Source of the DNA: Nymphaea colorata
Taxonomy: Eukaryota > Streptophyta > Magnoliopsida > Nymphaeales > Nymphaeaceae
DNA: 64,000 nt
Reading direction: 5' to 3'
Assembly: GCF_008831285.2 (NCBI RefSeq)
Contig: NC_045149.1
Coordinates: 19,483,035-19,547,034 of the forward strand
Shown: piece by piece, positions 1-11,369 of the stretch
Layout of the letters: each line of letters opens with the position of its first letter
Position numbering within the stretch: the stretch's first letter is position 1
Translations under genes and position numbers: made by a program
Notes under the pieces: model-generated
What the model was told of the DNA's origin: nothing
Databases searched by the model: none
What the model saw: the letters and a program-made list of their open reading frames with translations, nothing else

Positions 1-627
1 CATTTGGTGTCCTTCAATCGTGTCCTGTGACGCCAACCTGTTTAAATGGATAAGTGAAAGATGATCCGCTGATCCACGATCCGAAAGTGCACTTTTGGGA
101 CATGAAGACAGCCTGGCTCCACAGCACAGTTTCGGACATCAGCCCCGCCACCAACTTCAAATAAAATAGAGGAAAGTTGTGGAGCCCCTAGATCTGGAGC
201 GACCAAGCTGCCGGAGATAGGGGTTAGTCGGGCCGGGCCGAGCCGAGCCGGGCTTGGTCGGGCTAGATCGCGAACGGGTGAGCACCAACATTGAGCAGAT
301 CATTAATCTGAAACCCCAATCTTGGATCCGATCTGATCAGATTGTGAGAAACACGTTACAAAATGGTGTTTGGCATGTAACGAAGTTCAAGCTTGGATCT
401 AAATCCGGAGAGCCAGCCAATGCTCTATTTCAGATCACGGCTCTAATTCTGGTACAGTTTCCGGATAAAAATCCAAACCAGATTGATTCGAACCGGGGAG
501 AAGCCTATTCTTGTCTTTTCGAGAAGCTTTAGTGACCATTCTCGTAATCTACCAGGGTCAGCCTCACGCCCTAGTGGCACCATCGTTATTTTCCTCACTT
601 CTCAGGGTGTTCTCCCAGAATCATCTC
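1..627. other. upstream region of the EDA6-like gene
   Basis: No convincing gene is seen. The first 250 bases end in a GC-rich stretch with repeated gggccg/gagccg words. The open frames here are short and unlike any family I know. The last 100 bases lead into a clear TATA box and a pyrimidine-rich leader, so the right end probably holds the promoter of the next gene. Confidence 0.5.
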
Positions 628-635
628 TATATAAA
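628..635 (+). promoter_or_regulatory. TATA box of the EDA6-like gene
   Basis: TATATAAA lies in a tctc-rich context. A start of transcription about 30 bases downstream would give a leader of roughly 215 bases that contains no ATG before the one at 879. The leader is rich in CT runs, as is common in plant 5'UTRs. Confidence 0.6.
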
Positions 636-878
636 CCTCGGCACCCTCCTCTTCCGCCCGTTCGATTGCTCTCTCTCTCTGTCTTGACGCCGTGGGTGTG
701 TTTTTCCGGCCGTCGGCGTTTTCGCTTCGTCGGAATATCCGCCGGCGGATCGGCGTTTTTCTTCTCGGCTATTTTATCCTCTCTCCTTTCTTTTCTCCGC
801 TCTTTCTTTGTCGTGTTCTCCTTCATTTTCGTTTTAACGGCGACTGTATTGCTGACCTGTCGCGCCTCCAGCGGTAAA

Positions 879-1229
879 ATGCCAAGTGACGGCCACGTGG
901 AGTCGGGTGCGTCAAGGAAGAGAAAATTGACGGACGGAATCGACGCCCCGGCGTCGCGGAGGAGGACGTCGCGGAGCCAAGCCGCGCCGGAGCCGAAACC
1001 GACCAACCACCTGCTAGCTTGCTACCTGGCCCACGAGTTCCTCACCCGCGGCACGCTCCTCGGCAGCAGCTTCCGCCGTCCCGAAGTCGAGCCGACGGCG
1101 AAAGCCGAGCAGCCGCACCCCCGCCAGGCTTACGCCGACGTCGCGTGCCTCCTCAAGGGCGACGGCGTCCACCTCCCGGGGATCGTGAACCCGAGTCAGC
1201 TCGCCAGATGGGTCGGTATCGATACGTAG
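879..1229 (+). CDS. EDA6-like small plant protein (embryo sac development arrest family)
   Basis: This encodes a 116-residue protein in one exon. The start is the first ATG downstream of the TATA box at 628; the frame is open upstream but has no earlier ATG. The N-terminal 45 residues are basic and polar (SRKRK near residue 12, RRRTSRS near 28), which suggests nuclear localisation. The conserved part begins near residue 46 with NHLLACYLAHEFLTRGTLLG and ends with YADVACLLK and LPGIVNPSQLARWVGI. These two blocks match the pattern I remember for small plant proteins annotated as embryo sac development arrest 6. The biochemical role of that family is not known to me, and the assignment rests on memory of the motifs, not on a search. 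Codon use is very GC-rich, unlike the AT-rich surroundings, which supports real coding. A G-box core (CACGTG, 894-899) falls inside the coding region and is probably incidental. Confidence 0.82.
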   Translation: MPSDGHVESGASRKRKLTDGIDAPASRRRTSRSQAAPEPKPTNHLLACYLAHEFLTRGTLLGSSFRRPEVEPTAKAEQPHPRQAYADVACLLKGDGVHLPGIVNPSQLARWVGIDT

Positions 1230-4200
1230 GACGCCGTCGTGTCTCGGCCAGACCTTTCCAGCTCTGGCTAATCCCGGCCGTGGATGATGGTGGTAATAAT
1301 GATGATGATGATAAGGAGATGCTCTTGTCGATTATGTTTCTACCAGTTGCTGATCATGGATGTCGAGATGATGATGGATGGTAACGATGACGATGTCATC
1401 ATGTCACAGTGTTTGTGATGATGGCTGGGAAAGTGGTTCACCTCAGAGGATCAGAGCGGCTGCCAACTTCATATCAGTTGGGTCCCTTTTCTCCATCGGC
1501 TCGACCGATTCCTAGCTCTCTTGTTGTACGTGGGACGGTGAGAGTCTTCTACGGAAACGGGCTTGCACTGAGCTGGCTGCCGAGCATGGCTCTGCTTCTG
1601 GATGGGGGTTTCTGGCCTGCTCTGTCCGACTTGCGGGAGCGACTCCTGGTTCGGAAGAGCTCCGGCGAAATTCTTGGTGGGCTCAGCAGTTCAACGGAAT
1701 GAATGTTTCTTCACGAGCTATCGATTTCTGTACGATTTTCTCTCTGTAAATTTTTAGTACGGCTGCATGGCCTCACGTGTTCTTCCCTGGGTCGTCACGC
1801 GGAGGCCCATGCTTTTATGAACACCACTATACCAGTAAATTGGTTTCTATTTTTTTCTTAGTTATCAACTTGACGTGATTTCTGTAACAAATCTCGCTGT
1901 CACAGTGATGGAGCTCGACAAGATTTCTTTATTTTCTCCTCCTCCTCCTCTCTCTCTCGGCCCTGAGAATTGAGATAGAATATATGGGTAACGATCAGGA
2001 ACTAAATGGACGAAGCATTCCCGGATGCCGCTTGGAGTTAGTTTATAATCGAATGTAGTATAAGAACAGATAGATGGTAAAACATCATTAGAACCAGTTA
2101 AATGAGAGCTTCAGCGGGAAAGATCACCAATCAGATGAGCGGTCAATGTCAAATGAAAGCTAAGGGACAAGACTAGCAATACTAGCTTTGAAGAAAATGT
2201 TCTTAGAACTGAGACCAGGTGGCTTTGGTTCGAACCCCCAAGGCAACACTGACCACTTACTTTGTCCTAGTATTGTTAATGTTGGTGCACATTGGTCCGT
2301 ATCCGCCGATATGCATAGTACCAATCGCTCCAAAACAGGACGAAAGGAGACCCAAACGAGGCCTATTTTTTTTTGGGGGAATGTCGATAGTTTTTATAGT
2401 TATGTTCAAAATTAAAGGATAATAATAATAGTAATAGTAATATTAATCATAACAGCAGCAAAATCAGAGCTTCTCAGTTACTCTTTTGGAAAGTAAGCCG
2501 GGCTTGGTCTCCTCTCATAGTCTTTCCTACTTTACGTCCTTTTTTTTTTTTAATTCCGATCCGGTAGTCTTTTTTTTTTTTTTAATCTTCTTTTGGAGAA
2601 TTAGTGATTATTGAAAGCAGAGTTTTTGGCTATTTCTTTAGTCTCCTTTCCATGCTATCTTTGGTCGAAAAATTTTAGTAGTCTTTCACTTTTTTCACAA
2701 CTTTTGAAGGTATAATCATATGGGTGTGATCTGTATAATTTGTTGAGCGACGATCTCCTTTTTAGTTGCCAAATTAATCAAGAAAAGTATAGACGTCTTT
2801 TTTAATGATCCAAAATCAGTAGTTGAAAATGTGCCTGATTGTATGTCTTAACAAGCATAGCGTAGTTGGTCCGTCATAATTTTTACCTCATACTCCTGTA
2901 AAAAAAAAAAAAGAGTAGTAAACAAAAATACAAATAAGGGGTTCAACTATGAGACTGAAAGAGTTTGTAATAAAATGACCCAACTTTCTCTGTTCCTGCT
3001 CTAGTAACCAACGGCAGCATGTGTAGCTGGTCACGCTGGCGGGCAGGTGAGAGTCTAGTCGTCAATTTGATTCTCATAAGCACTACTCTTCTAACCAGTA
3101 AAAAGGTGGTAGGCGATACTCTAGAGTTAAAGAAAGGAACCATAAATTCAGCTAAGTCCCGACACAACTCTACTTTCACTCAAGCTGTTGGTGTCCTCCC
3201 ACTCATCCGAAACAGCACCCGATTTCGGAGCATGTTGAGCTCTCCGACATAACTATTTGTGGTTTTTATAAGGAAAACAGAAGCATATATATGTTACGTT
3301 ACTTGGTCTTGATCCATCTTTTGCTTATAGGTTCTTCTCATCCTAAACACCTTCATGTAATTGCACGACTTGGAATGGAAGATCTCAACCAGAATAGAGG
3401 CGATAAACATATTTACTTTGTTGAACATGTTTTTCACTGAGCGAATGATGTCTAAATATCAAATCGGGTACGCTAGAAATTGACAAAAATCGGATTGAAA
3501 ACCACTTGTTGAGCATAAACAAACAAACAAACAAGATTTTACAAGCCAAATATATTGGACGGTCGATTTTTAATCCTTATCAAATCAGATGTGCGGATGA
3601 AAACACATGGTTAGAACTACCTCTTGTCATAAAACGAACGAACGGTGGAGCTGATTCTCATCAGCCTCACGACAGATCATTTTGTCAAGTAAGTTCCCAA
3701 CCTTTTTCTTTATTCTTCTCATTTTCCCGACTTTTTTCTTTCTTTTTTCTCGTTATCTGGAGAATTCCATAAGTTTAATCAACATGACATCTCTTATTTC
3801 CACTTCCTATTAGACATTAGTTATATTTGACATTTATCTTACTTGAGTGAGACCAGTGTGACTAAATGTCTTGAAATCAAACGAGCCAAATTCTTCAATG
3901 GGTTACCATGTTAAAGGCCAAAATGAGAACAAAAAGGTTGATCGACCATTCGAATTCAATCCAATCCAAATCTAAATTTTGAATCGAATCCGGCCGATTT
4001 TCAAACTGTAAGAGCATTGATTGTAAAATGTTTATTTAAAATTGAACTGATCCAAATCTAACTGAATATTTATACATATCAGAATCTGAATCCGATCTGA
4101 TTTCTTAATCAGATTTTTTTTTTTTCGTTTCCAATTTTTGGAACAATTCGGTCGAATAGCTGATGCAAATCAGACATTTTGACATCAACTCAGGCTTAGT

Positions 4201-4585
4201 ATTTGGAACTGAACGCAAGACCTGCAAGGATATCGGCGACACAACAACTACGATGCAAATCAGATATTTTAACATCAACTCATTTTCCCTTTTTTTTATT
4301 GCCTCCCCACGGCAGCGACCTCTATTGGGGAATTTTAACAAACATTTTGATTGCGGACTCCAATCGTGTTGGATAGCGTATGTATGAACTTCGTATATGG
4401 AGAAACTGAGATCTCATTCAAATGTGATCTTTCTTAATAGTTATTATAAAACGAATTTAGTCCACTACCCATGAAATTTTTATTTGCTCCCAACGTAAGC
4501 CTGTATTTGGATTTCTTCGACTCATTTTTTTGTTGAAACTTTTATGGAAAATGCACCTAATTGATAATAAAAAGCACACTTAACT

Positions 4586-4626
<41 letters not shown>
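4586..4626. repeat. TA dinucleotide microsatellite
   Basis: Alternating TA runs with one G interruption. Confidence 0.9.
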
Positions 4627-4975
4627 GATTGAAAAAGCAGAATCGATGCCTGAGTTTTTGGACAATGCAATTTCGGCTCGATACTGCATCTTATCCCATA
4701 AGACCCAAAAGAATACCACTCATGAGTATCAAACTGACCACCCATGCTATGCCCCTCGAACAGTTTTTACAAAGAAGTGAACTCAACCTTGCTAGTGCAA
4801 GGCCAATGAGACGCTTCAAGCAAGAGAATTGCAGGGTTGAGATTCGATTCAAGTTGAAGTTAATGGGTAACCTTTAGGATAAGAAATTGAAAAAAGTGTA
4901 GCTAAAGTTTATCCAGTGCCGCAACCACATGCAGTGCTCACACCAAACCCTAGTTAGTGACTTAAGTGCTTCTCG

Positions 4976-5004
4976 GCCAAAAAAATCTTAGCTCTGCCAC
5001 CGCT
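4976..5004 (-). repeat. dispersed repeat fragment, GGCAGAGC core
   Basis: Read on the minus strand this gives GGCAGAGCTAAGATTTTTTT. The same core recurs at 6613 (+), 56630-56705 (-) and 62655-62745 (-), so it belongs to a family of old dispersed repeats. The element class is not determined. Confidence 0.55.
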
Positions 5005-6612
5005 TGTTGGTGAGTCAAACGGATGAGTTGTAAACTGCACAGCCCGTCTTGCTGAAGCAAATTATGAGGGTAGAGAACCGGTGAAATAATTCATGCAAAA
5101 CAAGCTAAAGCTAAGGCTTATGAGGTTACATTGAATGCTCACATGGAGTTCTAGCTGCACTGCCAAATTAACATATCCCTTCCAGCTTCCCCATGCGGAA
5201 CAACAACGTTCCTTCAAGCACTCAATTCGCTTTAAATGAATGCCAGCAAATAGAACATAAGAAAATGAAGGACAACTTCATATATATAATGATTATATTC
5301 CATAAAAGTTGTGCTACAATCTGCGGTTGCAGAGAGAGGTTCTCTCTCATTTTCCTTCTGTGAAGCTTTCAAAAATTAAAGACCAGTTTTGAATTCTGCC
5401 AAGAAAATATTCTCTTTTGTTGAGGAAATTTTGCTTCTTCCGTTGAGTGAAACAAACGTCAAGAGACCTAATGACCCATTTTATGCGTGACTCTGTGTAG
5501 ATCATTCATAAATTCCTCTGCAACTAAGCTGTCCTGGCAAAGCAGCAGCTGCTGGAACTTGTAGCGCTTCCCAAGTTATAAGTTCAGTGCCTCATCTTAT
5601 GCAGTGTGGGGAACCCTAGGCAAAATTTCATTACACCTCCCCTACCATTATTCTTATGACACTTCATTACCTAAAGCCTCGTAACAGGACTATAGGTCCA
5701 ATATCATTTTGATTTCGGGGATGTACTAACATATCAGTTTGCACATATCAATACAACGGTGCTAAAGCTACCAAGAATATATTTATCTCTGTAGTCGAGG
5801 TTACAATCTAATATGCGCCATACCAATACCAATATAGTTAATGATTAAAATATCTTTAGTTTACGTTAAAAAAACTTTTTGTAAAGACAAAAATATAAAT
5901 AAAAAAATAAAAAAACTGTTGAAAGCATTTCTTTTTAACAAATTACCAAAATGTTCTTCCTTTTTTAAGTGCATACTATGCACACGGCACAAGCAACTTT
6001 CTCTCCCCAGTCAGTCCATAAACTCAACCCTAATAGCAACTCAGATCTGCATTTTTGTAGGTTTTCCAATGCCATTCCGAGAGCGGCAATGCGTGGTTCC
6101 CCCACAAAAAGCAAGAAGAATGTCATCCTCGATAATATCAAACAAAATGCTTTCAAGTCACACATATGTCAAGCTTTTCTATTTTCTGTTCTTTAATTTG
6201 AGGAAACTTTCAAGAGAATTATATAGACATACACAACTCACATTAAATAGGTTAAAATAAAAGAAAACAGAAAAAAATGAGACAGTAATTGGCTTCTTCT
6301 AATTCATGAGTGCCTTTAAATCCTGATGACATTTTATTTCCATCATTTAAGCCGTTATTAAAATCCTTTAAGATACAATGAATCATATTTAATCCACACA
6401 TCAACATCCAGATTGCAAAATGAAAGAAGCGAAGAGGACTCGATCAAGCTTACATGGAACCCGTCGGCATGACGTGTAGGTAGGTTTATTGCTGTCATAA
6501 GAAATAAAGGCAGGTAGTAGATTTATTACTGCCATAAACAAAGGCCTCTAATAATATATGCTAATCTTGTAGACAATGCAAATGATGGCAAAGACAGTTA
6601 GCTTAGTTCAGA

Positions 6613-6735
6613 TTTGGCCAAGAGCAGAGGCGGAGCTAAGACTTTTTTGTTGTGGGGTTGAATTATAGTTTCAAAATTTTTGATTTTTTTAAAGAAGGAG
6701 GCCAAGGCCCCTGACCCCCAACCATTATGTACACC
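6613..6735 (+). repeat. dispersed repeat fragment, GGCAGAGC family
   Basis: It begins with aggcggagctaagactttttt and continues with a segment (atagtttcaaaattt) that is also found, inverted, next to the same core at 56630-56705. This shared second block shows the copies descend from a longer element. Confidence 0.55.
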
Positions 6736-8408
6736 ATCATAAACTAATAAATTAACTTTGGAGTAATAAATCTGATTACTAATTATATTGAGAGTCAATA
6801 TTCTCTCTTGGTATTTTGAGGGGATGGGTAAAGGGTGAGGTTTTCCGTCCTAAGTCTTATTGTTAGACGGTAGAATAAAATACTTCTTCTACTCACCCAG
6901 CTGAATTTAAATTTAAATAAAAAATTTCTTACTAGCATAGGAAAAACATATGACCCCATTAATTACATGTAAAGGTTAGATCTTGTAAGTCAATCTAAAT
7001 TTGATTTGAAAAAAAAATCCAAATCTAAGTTCAAATCCCCAAATCAATTAAGTAGCATCTGATTCAGCCAAATTTGGTGAAGGCTGAATCTGAACCCATA
7101 CCCAAAATATTTACTTTCTAATGTTAGTCTTTAAGATGTAAATTTTAAACATTTGATTGTCTTTAAATTTTGAAATCTAAGGTCCAGTGATGCTCGTCTA
7201 GCTGCCCCTGTGAAATGAATTGCCGGCGTATGGGAAGAGCGCAAAATATTCTTCTTTTTTTCTCCTCATTTTAGAAGCACTGCCTTATTTATGAACAATG
7301 AGCTGTCCGTTTAAAAAACTGAACATTATTATCTTTCAGTATTTTAAACTATATATGTTAAATATTCTGTGGTATGATGAATAACTCGACCAGTATCGTT
7401 CAAGTGAAGAAGAGATAAAAATGTTTCTGAAAGTGTTCCTGTATTCACATAAGATGGTAGATGTCCCTAAATCCAGCTTGCACACAAAAAAGAAGGTCCA
7501 GTCAATTCAAATTGGCTGAAGCAAACCGATTTTATTGTAAAAAAACTATTTGAAGAAGATGAGAGGATCCAGATACGAATTTCTCTAAGTAGTAAAAAGT
7601 TCATCCAGCGAAAGAATGAAGTCCTTCCGGAAGCAAGAGGAAAGGCTATCCAAGCAAAAAAAATTTCTTGGTCTAAAACATGCTCCACTGAACTCAGTGG
7701 AACAGAGCAGCTTAGGAGAGAATCGAACTGAGGCTAAGAAATTTCTTGCTATATGAATGTAAAATATTTAACTGAAAGGTAAGCTTTAGACCTCTCTAGA
7801 TATCTCTCTGTTCATCTTAATATGCAATCCATGCAATTCTTTAATCTTTAGAAACAGAAAACCACAAGTGCTGCCCACAATAACAACAAATGCTGCGTTC
7901 CAGATCCCATAAATACATTGTACATTATTCAGGGACAGCGTAGAAGCAGGATCTACAACTAGATTGGCAATGGATGCGGCTTCTTTCATTAATTATCTCT
8001 ACCGCGAATGACCGCAGTGTAATCCACCTGTTTGATACTTATCAAGGCCCAGAAAAGGGCTACCATCTTTTCCTTTCCTCTTCAAAACTCATGCTGCAAC
8101 TATCAATGTTACTAGCGGAACATATATCGGTAAAAGAAAACCTCTGGCAGGATGGTAACGATAAGCTCTGCCCATGTTCTGTGCTTGCTTTACTTCCACC
8201 ATACCCACATGGAATCCATGAACGGATGCTTCCCTCTTTAACATATACTAAGGAATTTGCAGTTGGAAACTTTTCAAGCAGAAAGGCTTCCTGTGTACCT
8301 TTAGATGTTTTAAAGCTGTCTAAGACGAGGTGCGGGCCATATGGGGAGGAGATCATTTATTTCACAACTGTAAGGCGGTGATGCATTAACCACTGATCGC
8401 TGTACTCT

Positions 8409-8414
8409 TATAAA
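8409..8414 (+). promoter_or_regulatory. TATA box of the first glycine-rich protein gene
   Basis: TATAAA lies 61 bases upstream of the ATG at 8470. Transcription would start near 8440, giving a very short leader. An ATG directly followed by TGA occurs at 8441-8446, right at the predicted start site. Confidence 0.55.
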
Positions 8415-8469
8415 GTGAGCTGAGTAGTAGAGGTTAGCTCATGTGAACGGGAGCAGCAGCAGGTCTCTC

Positions 8470-10308
8470 ATGGCGGGAGAGGTGGTGAGAAAGGTAGGCA
8501 TTTTGCGGTGGCTGCTGTGCCTCAGCCTTCTTTCGAGTGGCGCTGTGGGGAGAGTGTGGAAGGGCGATGAGCAGTATAAGGATGAGGACTTCTTTTTCTT
8601 TGGTAAAGGGGCAGGAATTGGGTTCGGGGAGGGAGTGGGGTTTGGTGGTGGCAAAGGAGGGTTCGTTTTCGGTAAAGGAGGAGGGATTGGAGCAGGGGGA
8701 GGAGTTGTAGGAGGCATTGGTGGTGGATTTGGAGGTGGTGCTGGTGCTGGTGGTGGAGTCATTGGAGTGTTTGGTGGGGGTCAAGGTGGCGGATTGGGTG
8801 GTGGTGTAGGTGGTGGTGTCGGCGGTGGGCATGGTGGTGGTGTAGGTGGTGTTGGTGGAGGCATTGGTGGAGGTCATGGTGGCGGTGTTGGTGTTGGACA
8901 TGGTGAGGGTGGAGGCGTTGGCTACGGGCATGGTGGTGGCCCTGGTGGAGGATATGGTGGTGGTGTAGGTGGAGGCCATGGTGGTGGCCCTGGTGGAGGT
9001 GTAGGTGGAGGCCATGGTGGTGGCCCTGGTGGAGGATATGGTGGTGGTGTAGGTGGAGGCCATGGTGGTGGCCCTGGTGGAGGATATGGTGGTGGTGTAG
9101 GTGGAGGCCATGGTGGTGGCCCTGGTGGAGGATATGGTGGTGGTGTAGGTGGAGGCCATGGTGGTGGCCCTGGTGGAGGATATGGTGGTGGTGTAGGTGG
9201 AGGCCATGGTGGTAACCCTCGTGGAGGATATGGTGGTGGTGTAGGTGGAGGCCATGGTGGTAGCCCTGGTGGAGGCATTGGCTACGGGCATGATGGTGGA
9301 GGCCATGGTGGTGGAGGTCACGCTGGTGGTGTAAGTGGTGGTATTGGTGGCCTCCATGGTGGTGCTGTTGGAGGCCATGGCCATGGTGGTGGTGGTATTG
9401 GGGGAGGCCATGGTGGTAGTGTTGGTGGAGGCCATGGTGGTGGTGGTGGTATTGGGGGAGGCCATGGTGGTAGTGTTGGTGGAGGCCATGGTGGTGGTGT
9501 AGGTGGTAGTATTGGTGGAGGGCATGGTAGTGGTGTAGGTGGTATTGTTGGTGGAGTCCATGGAGGTAGTGCAGGAGGTGGCGTTGGTGGAAGTCACGGT
9601 GGTGGTGTAGGAGGTGGAATTGGTGGTGGTGCAGGTGGAGGTCACGGTGGCGGTGTAGGAGGTGGAATTGGTGGTGGTGCAGGTGGAGGTCACGGTGGCG
9701 GTGTAGGAGGTGGTGAAGGTGGAGGTCACGGTGGCAGTGTAGGAGGTGGAGTTGGTGGTGGTGCAGGTGTTGGCGGAGGCCATGGTGGTGGCGTTGTTGG
9801 CGGTGTCGGTGGTGGGGCTGGAGGAGGTGCTGGCGGTGCCATCGGTGGTGGGGTTGGTGGAGGTTTCGGTAAGGGCGGTGTAATTGGTGGAGGTTTTGGC
9901 ACAGGTGGTGGAATAATTGGTGGTGTGATTGGTGGAATTGGTGGTGGAGTTGGCGGCATAGGTGGTGGCTTCGGCAAAGGAGGAGGACTAGGTGGTGGAA
10001 TTGGTGGGATAGGTGGTGACATCGGTAATGGTGGAGGACTCGGTGGTGGCGGCTTTGGCAAAGGTGGAGGTTTCGGTGGCGGAATTGGCGGAATAGGTGG
10101 TGGCTTTGGCAAAGGTGGAGGATTTGGTGGTGGAATTGGTGGACTTGGTGGACTTGGTGGAGAATTCGGAAATGGTGGAGGATTTGGATTTGCTGGAGGA
10201 AAAGGCCTAGGATTTGGTGGCATTGGAGGCATTGGTGGTGGATTTGGCGGACTTGGTGGAGGTGCCGGTGGTGGCATTATCGGAGGCCATGGGATTGTGA
10301 TTCCCTAG
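8470..10308 (+). CDS. secreted glycine/histidine-rich protein (GRP)
   Basis: A single-exon gene encodes 612 residues. The ATG at 8470 is the first in frame and opens directly into a signal peptide: a short basic N-terminus (MAGEVVRKVG) then a hydrophobic core (ILRWLLCLSLLSSGAVG). Next comes a charged linker (WKGDEQYKDEDFFFFGKG), then about 560 residues of GGX and GGGX repeats. X is mostly His, Val, Ile, Ala or Phe. The central part carries a 48-bp minisatellite giving a 16-residue unit with GGYGGGVGGGHGGGPG. The C-terminal third changes to GFGKGGGFGGG-type repeats and ends IIGGHGIVIP. Secreted plant GRPs of this class are usually cell-wall structural proteins. The regularly spaced histidines might bind metal ions; that is inference. 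A related gene sits 10 kb downstream (20161). Long minus-strand open frames here are by-products of the GGN codon bias. Confidence 0.88.
   Translation: MAGEVVRKVGILRWLLCLSLLSSGAVGRVWKGDEQYKDEDFFFFGKGAGIGFGEGVGFGGGKGGFVFGKGGGIGAGGGVVGGIGGGFGGGAGAGGGVIGVFGGGQGGGLGGGVGGGVGGGHGGGVGGVGGGIGGGHGGGVGVGHGEGGGVGYGHGGGPGGGYGGGVGGGHGGGPGGGVGGGHGGGPGGGYGGGVGGGHGGGPGGGYGGGVGGGHGGGPGGGYGGGVGGGHGGGPGGGYGGGVGGGHGGNPRGGYGGGVGGGHGGSPGGGIGYGHDGGGHGGGGHAGGVSGGIGGLHGGAVGGHGHGGGGIGGGHGGSVGGGHGGGGGIGGGHGGSVGGGHGGGVGGSIGGGHGSGVGGIVGGVHGGSAGGGVGGSHGGGVGGGIGGGAGGGHGGGVGGGIGGGAGGGHGGGVGGGEGGGHGGSVGGGVGGGAGVGGGHGGGVVGGVGGGAGGGAGGAIGGGVGGGFGKGGVIGGGFGTGGGIIGGVIGGIGGGVGGIGGGFGKGGGLGGGIGGIGGDIGNGGGLGGGGFGKGGGFGGGIGGIGGGFGKGGGFGGGIGGLGGLGGEFGNGGGFGFAGGKGLGFGGIGGIGGGFGGLGGGAGGGIIGGHGIVIP
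8941..9288 (+). repeat. 48-bp coding minisatellite in the GRP gene
   Basis: The CCT (Pro) codon of successive units falls at 8941, 8989, 9025, 9073, 9121, 9169, 9217 and 9265. All spacings are 48 bp except one of 36 bp (8989 to 9025), which has lost the GGYG segment. Every length is a multiple of three, so the frame is kept. The last units carry single changes (aac for ggc and cgt for ggt at 9217; agc at 9265). Confidence 0.93.
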
Positions 10309-11160
10309 ATCGCACGACTCATCTGCATGGCTGCATGGTTCTCCCACGTTTTCTTGCATAGTAAAGAAGTCTCGTCTGCGTTCGTGATTATTCGTGTTCA
10401 ATTTGCTTAAACTTTCGATGTGAATTTGTTGTGTTTCAATATTGTCTAAATGAACTTTGCTACATTCTATCTCTTTTTCTGTCTCTTTGTTGTGGATTGT
10501 AGATATGAGATGGAATTTGAAGAACCATTGTGCCCTTTTTCGTTTCAAAAGAAGTGGCTACCCGGACTCTCCATTAAATTAAAATTCTCTAGCGTGCTTC
10601 CTGAGTGCAGTTTCTTTCCCGATTTCACCACGCTTGTTCAAAGTAGTAAATTAGTAATAGCCAATGCTTATTCAGTAATCAATCGTCAGCACTAAAAAGT
10701 TCTATGCAATTACAATAAACAGTTATTGAATAAACACTTTCAGTACATTACAAGCCAATCGAAAGTTCCACTTGTCCCCTGCTTTGTAGGTTGAACTTTA
10801 GCAACTTACTATTTTCAACGTAAAAAATTCAAGTTCAATAACCAGACTCTAGCTTATAATCCGGCAGAGTTATAACCCAACTGACCTCCCATAGAAAACA
10901 AAGCAATCGCAGCTGAATAGCATATGAATCATAATTAAGAAGGGCCAAAAACTATGGAATCCCAACAATGAAGAGGATCGAGATGAAGACTGCATTTTAA
11001 TAGAGTTAGAATTTGTTTTCTGTATTACTTATTAAGAGAGAGAGAAACTTATCTAGTAGAAAAAATGAATTGGATATACATCATAACTGTAAGGAGTTAG
11101 GGAGGCAACAAAAAGTGAATTGGATATGCATCGTGGGGAGGGAGGGATCACCTCCCAAGC
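10309..11160. other. 3' flank of the GRP gene and spacer
   Basis: No gene is supported. It contains the probable 3'UTR of the glycine-rich gene and AT-rich spacer. A 17-base word around gaattggatatgcatc occurs twice between 11065 and 11132. Confidence 0.5.
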
Positions 11161-11170
11161 GTATAAATAG
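11161..11170 (+). promoter_or_regulatory. strong TATA box of a possible small transcription unit
   Basis: GTATAAATAG is a near-ideal plant TATA box. It is followed by a pyrimidine-rich leader, a very short reading frame at 11280, and an AATAAA at 11420-11425. Confidence 0.5.
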
Positions 11171-11279
11171 CTCAACTGTAATCGGGTTGATCCATTGTAT
11201 CCGTCGTTTCCTTTTCGCCAGGTCGTCGTTTTCCTTCTTGCTGTTGGCCGTCTCTGTTTCCGTCTCATGCACCATAATT

Positions 11280-11369
11280 ATGGTGCCATCTTTCGTCTCT
11301 CGACATTGCAGAAATGGTGCTAGTGTTAGGGCCTTCACCCAGCCTTTCTTGATGGGATGGCTCGTTTAA
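11280..11369 (+). CDS. possible 29-residue peptide gene
   Basis: ATG to TAA encodes 29 residues beginning MVPSFVSRHCRNG and ending QPFLMGWLV. It lies about 87 bases downstream of the likely transcription start implied by the TATA box at 11161 and is followed by AATAAA at 11420. An earlier ATG at 11267 opens an overlapping 18-residue frame (stop at 11321-11323) that would reduce its translation. I do not recognise the peptide and it has no signal sequence. It could equally be a non-coding transcript or a decayed gene end. Confidence 0.25.
   Translation: MVPSFVSRHCRNGASVRAFTQPFLMGWLV

Larger units (their letters stand above)
1230..8408. other. AT-rich spacer with repeat fragments
   Basis: About 7 kb hold no gene I can support. 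The first few hundred bases are the 3' flank of the EDA6-like gene. Beyond that are a TA microsatellite (4586-4626), fragments of a dispersed repeat with a GGCAGAGC core (4976-5004 and 6613-6735), and degenerate aaatccaaatc/gattcgg-rich tracts (3955-4110, 6985-7110). Open frames at 7467-7688, 7786-7989 and 8060-8356 on the minus strand show no recognisable domain or splice pattern. Confidence 0.5.

Noticed and set aside
2225..2245. ggttcgaacccc, tRNA B-box-like
   Set aside because: The flanks do not form a T-arm or a cloverleaf and no A-box is found upstream.
8434..9783. 449-codon Thr/Ser-rich open frame on the minus strand
   Set aside because: It is the antisense of GGN-repeat coding sequence; repeats with few stop-complement codons leave all frames open. 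The plus-strand frame has a signal peptide and TATA box.
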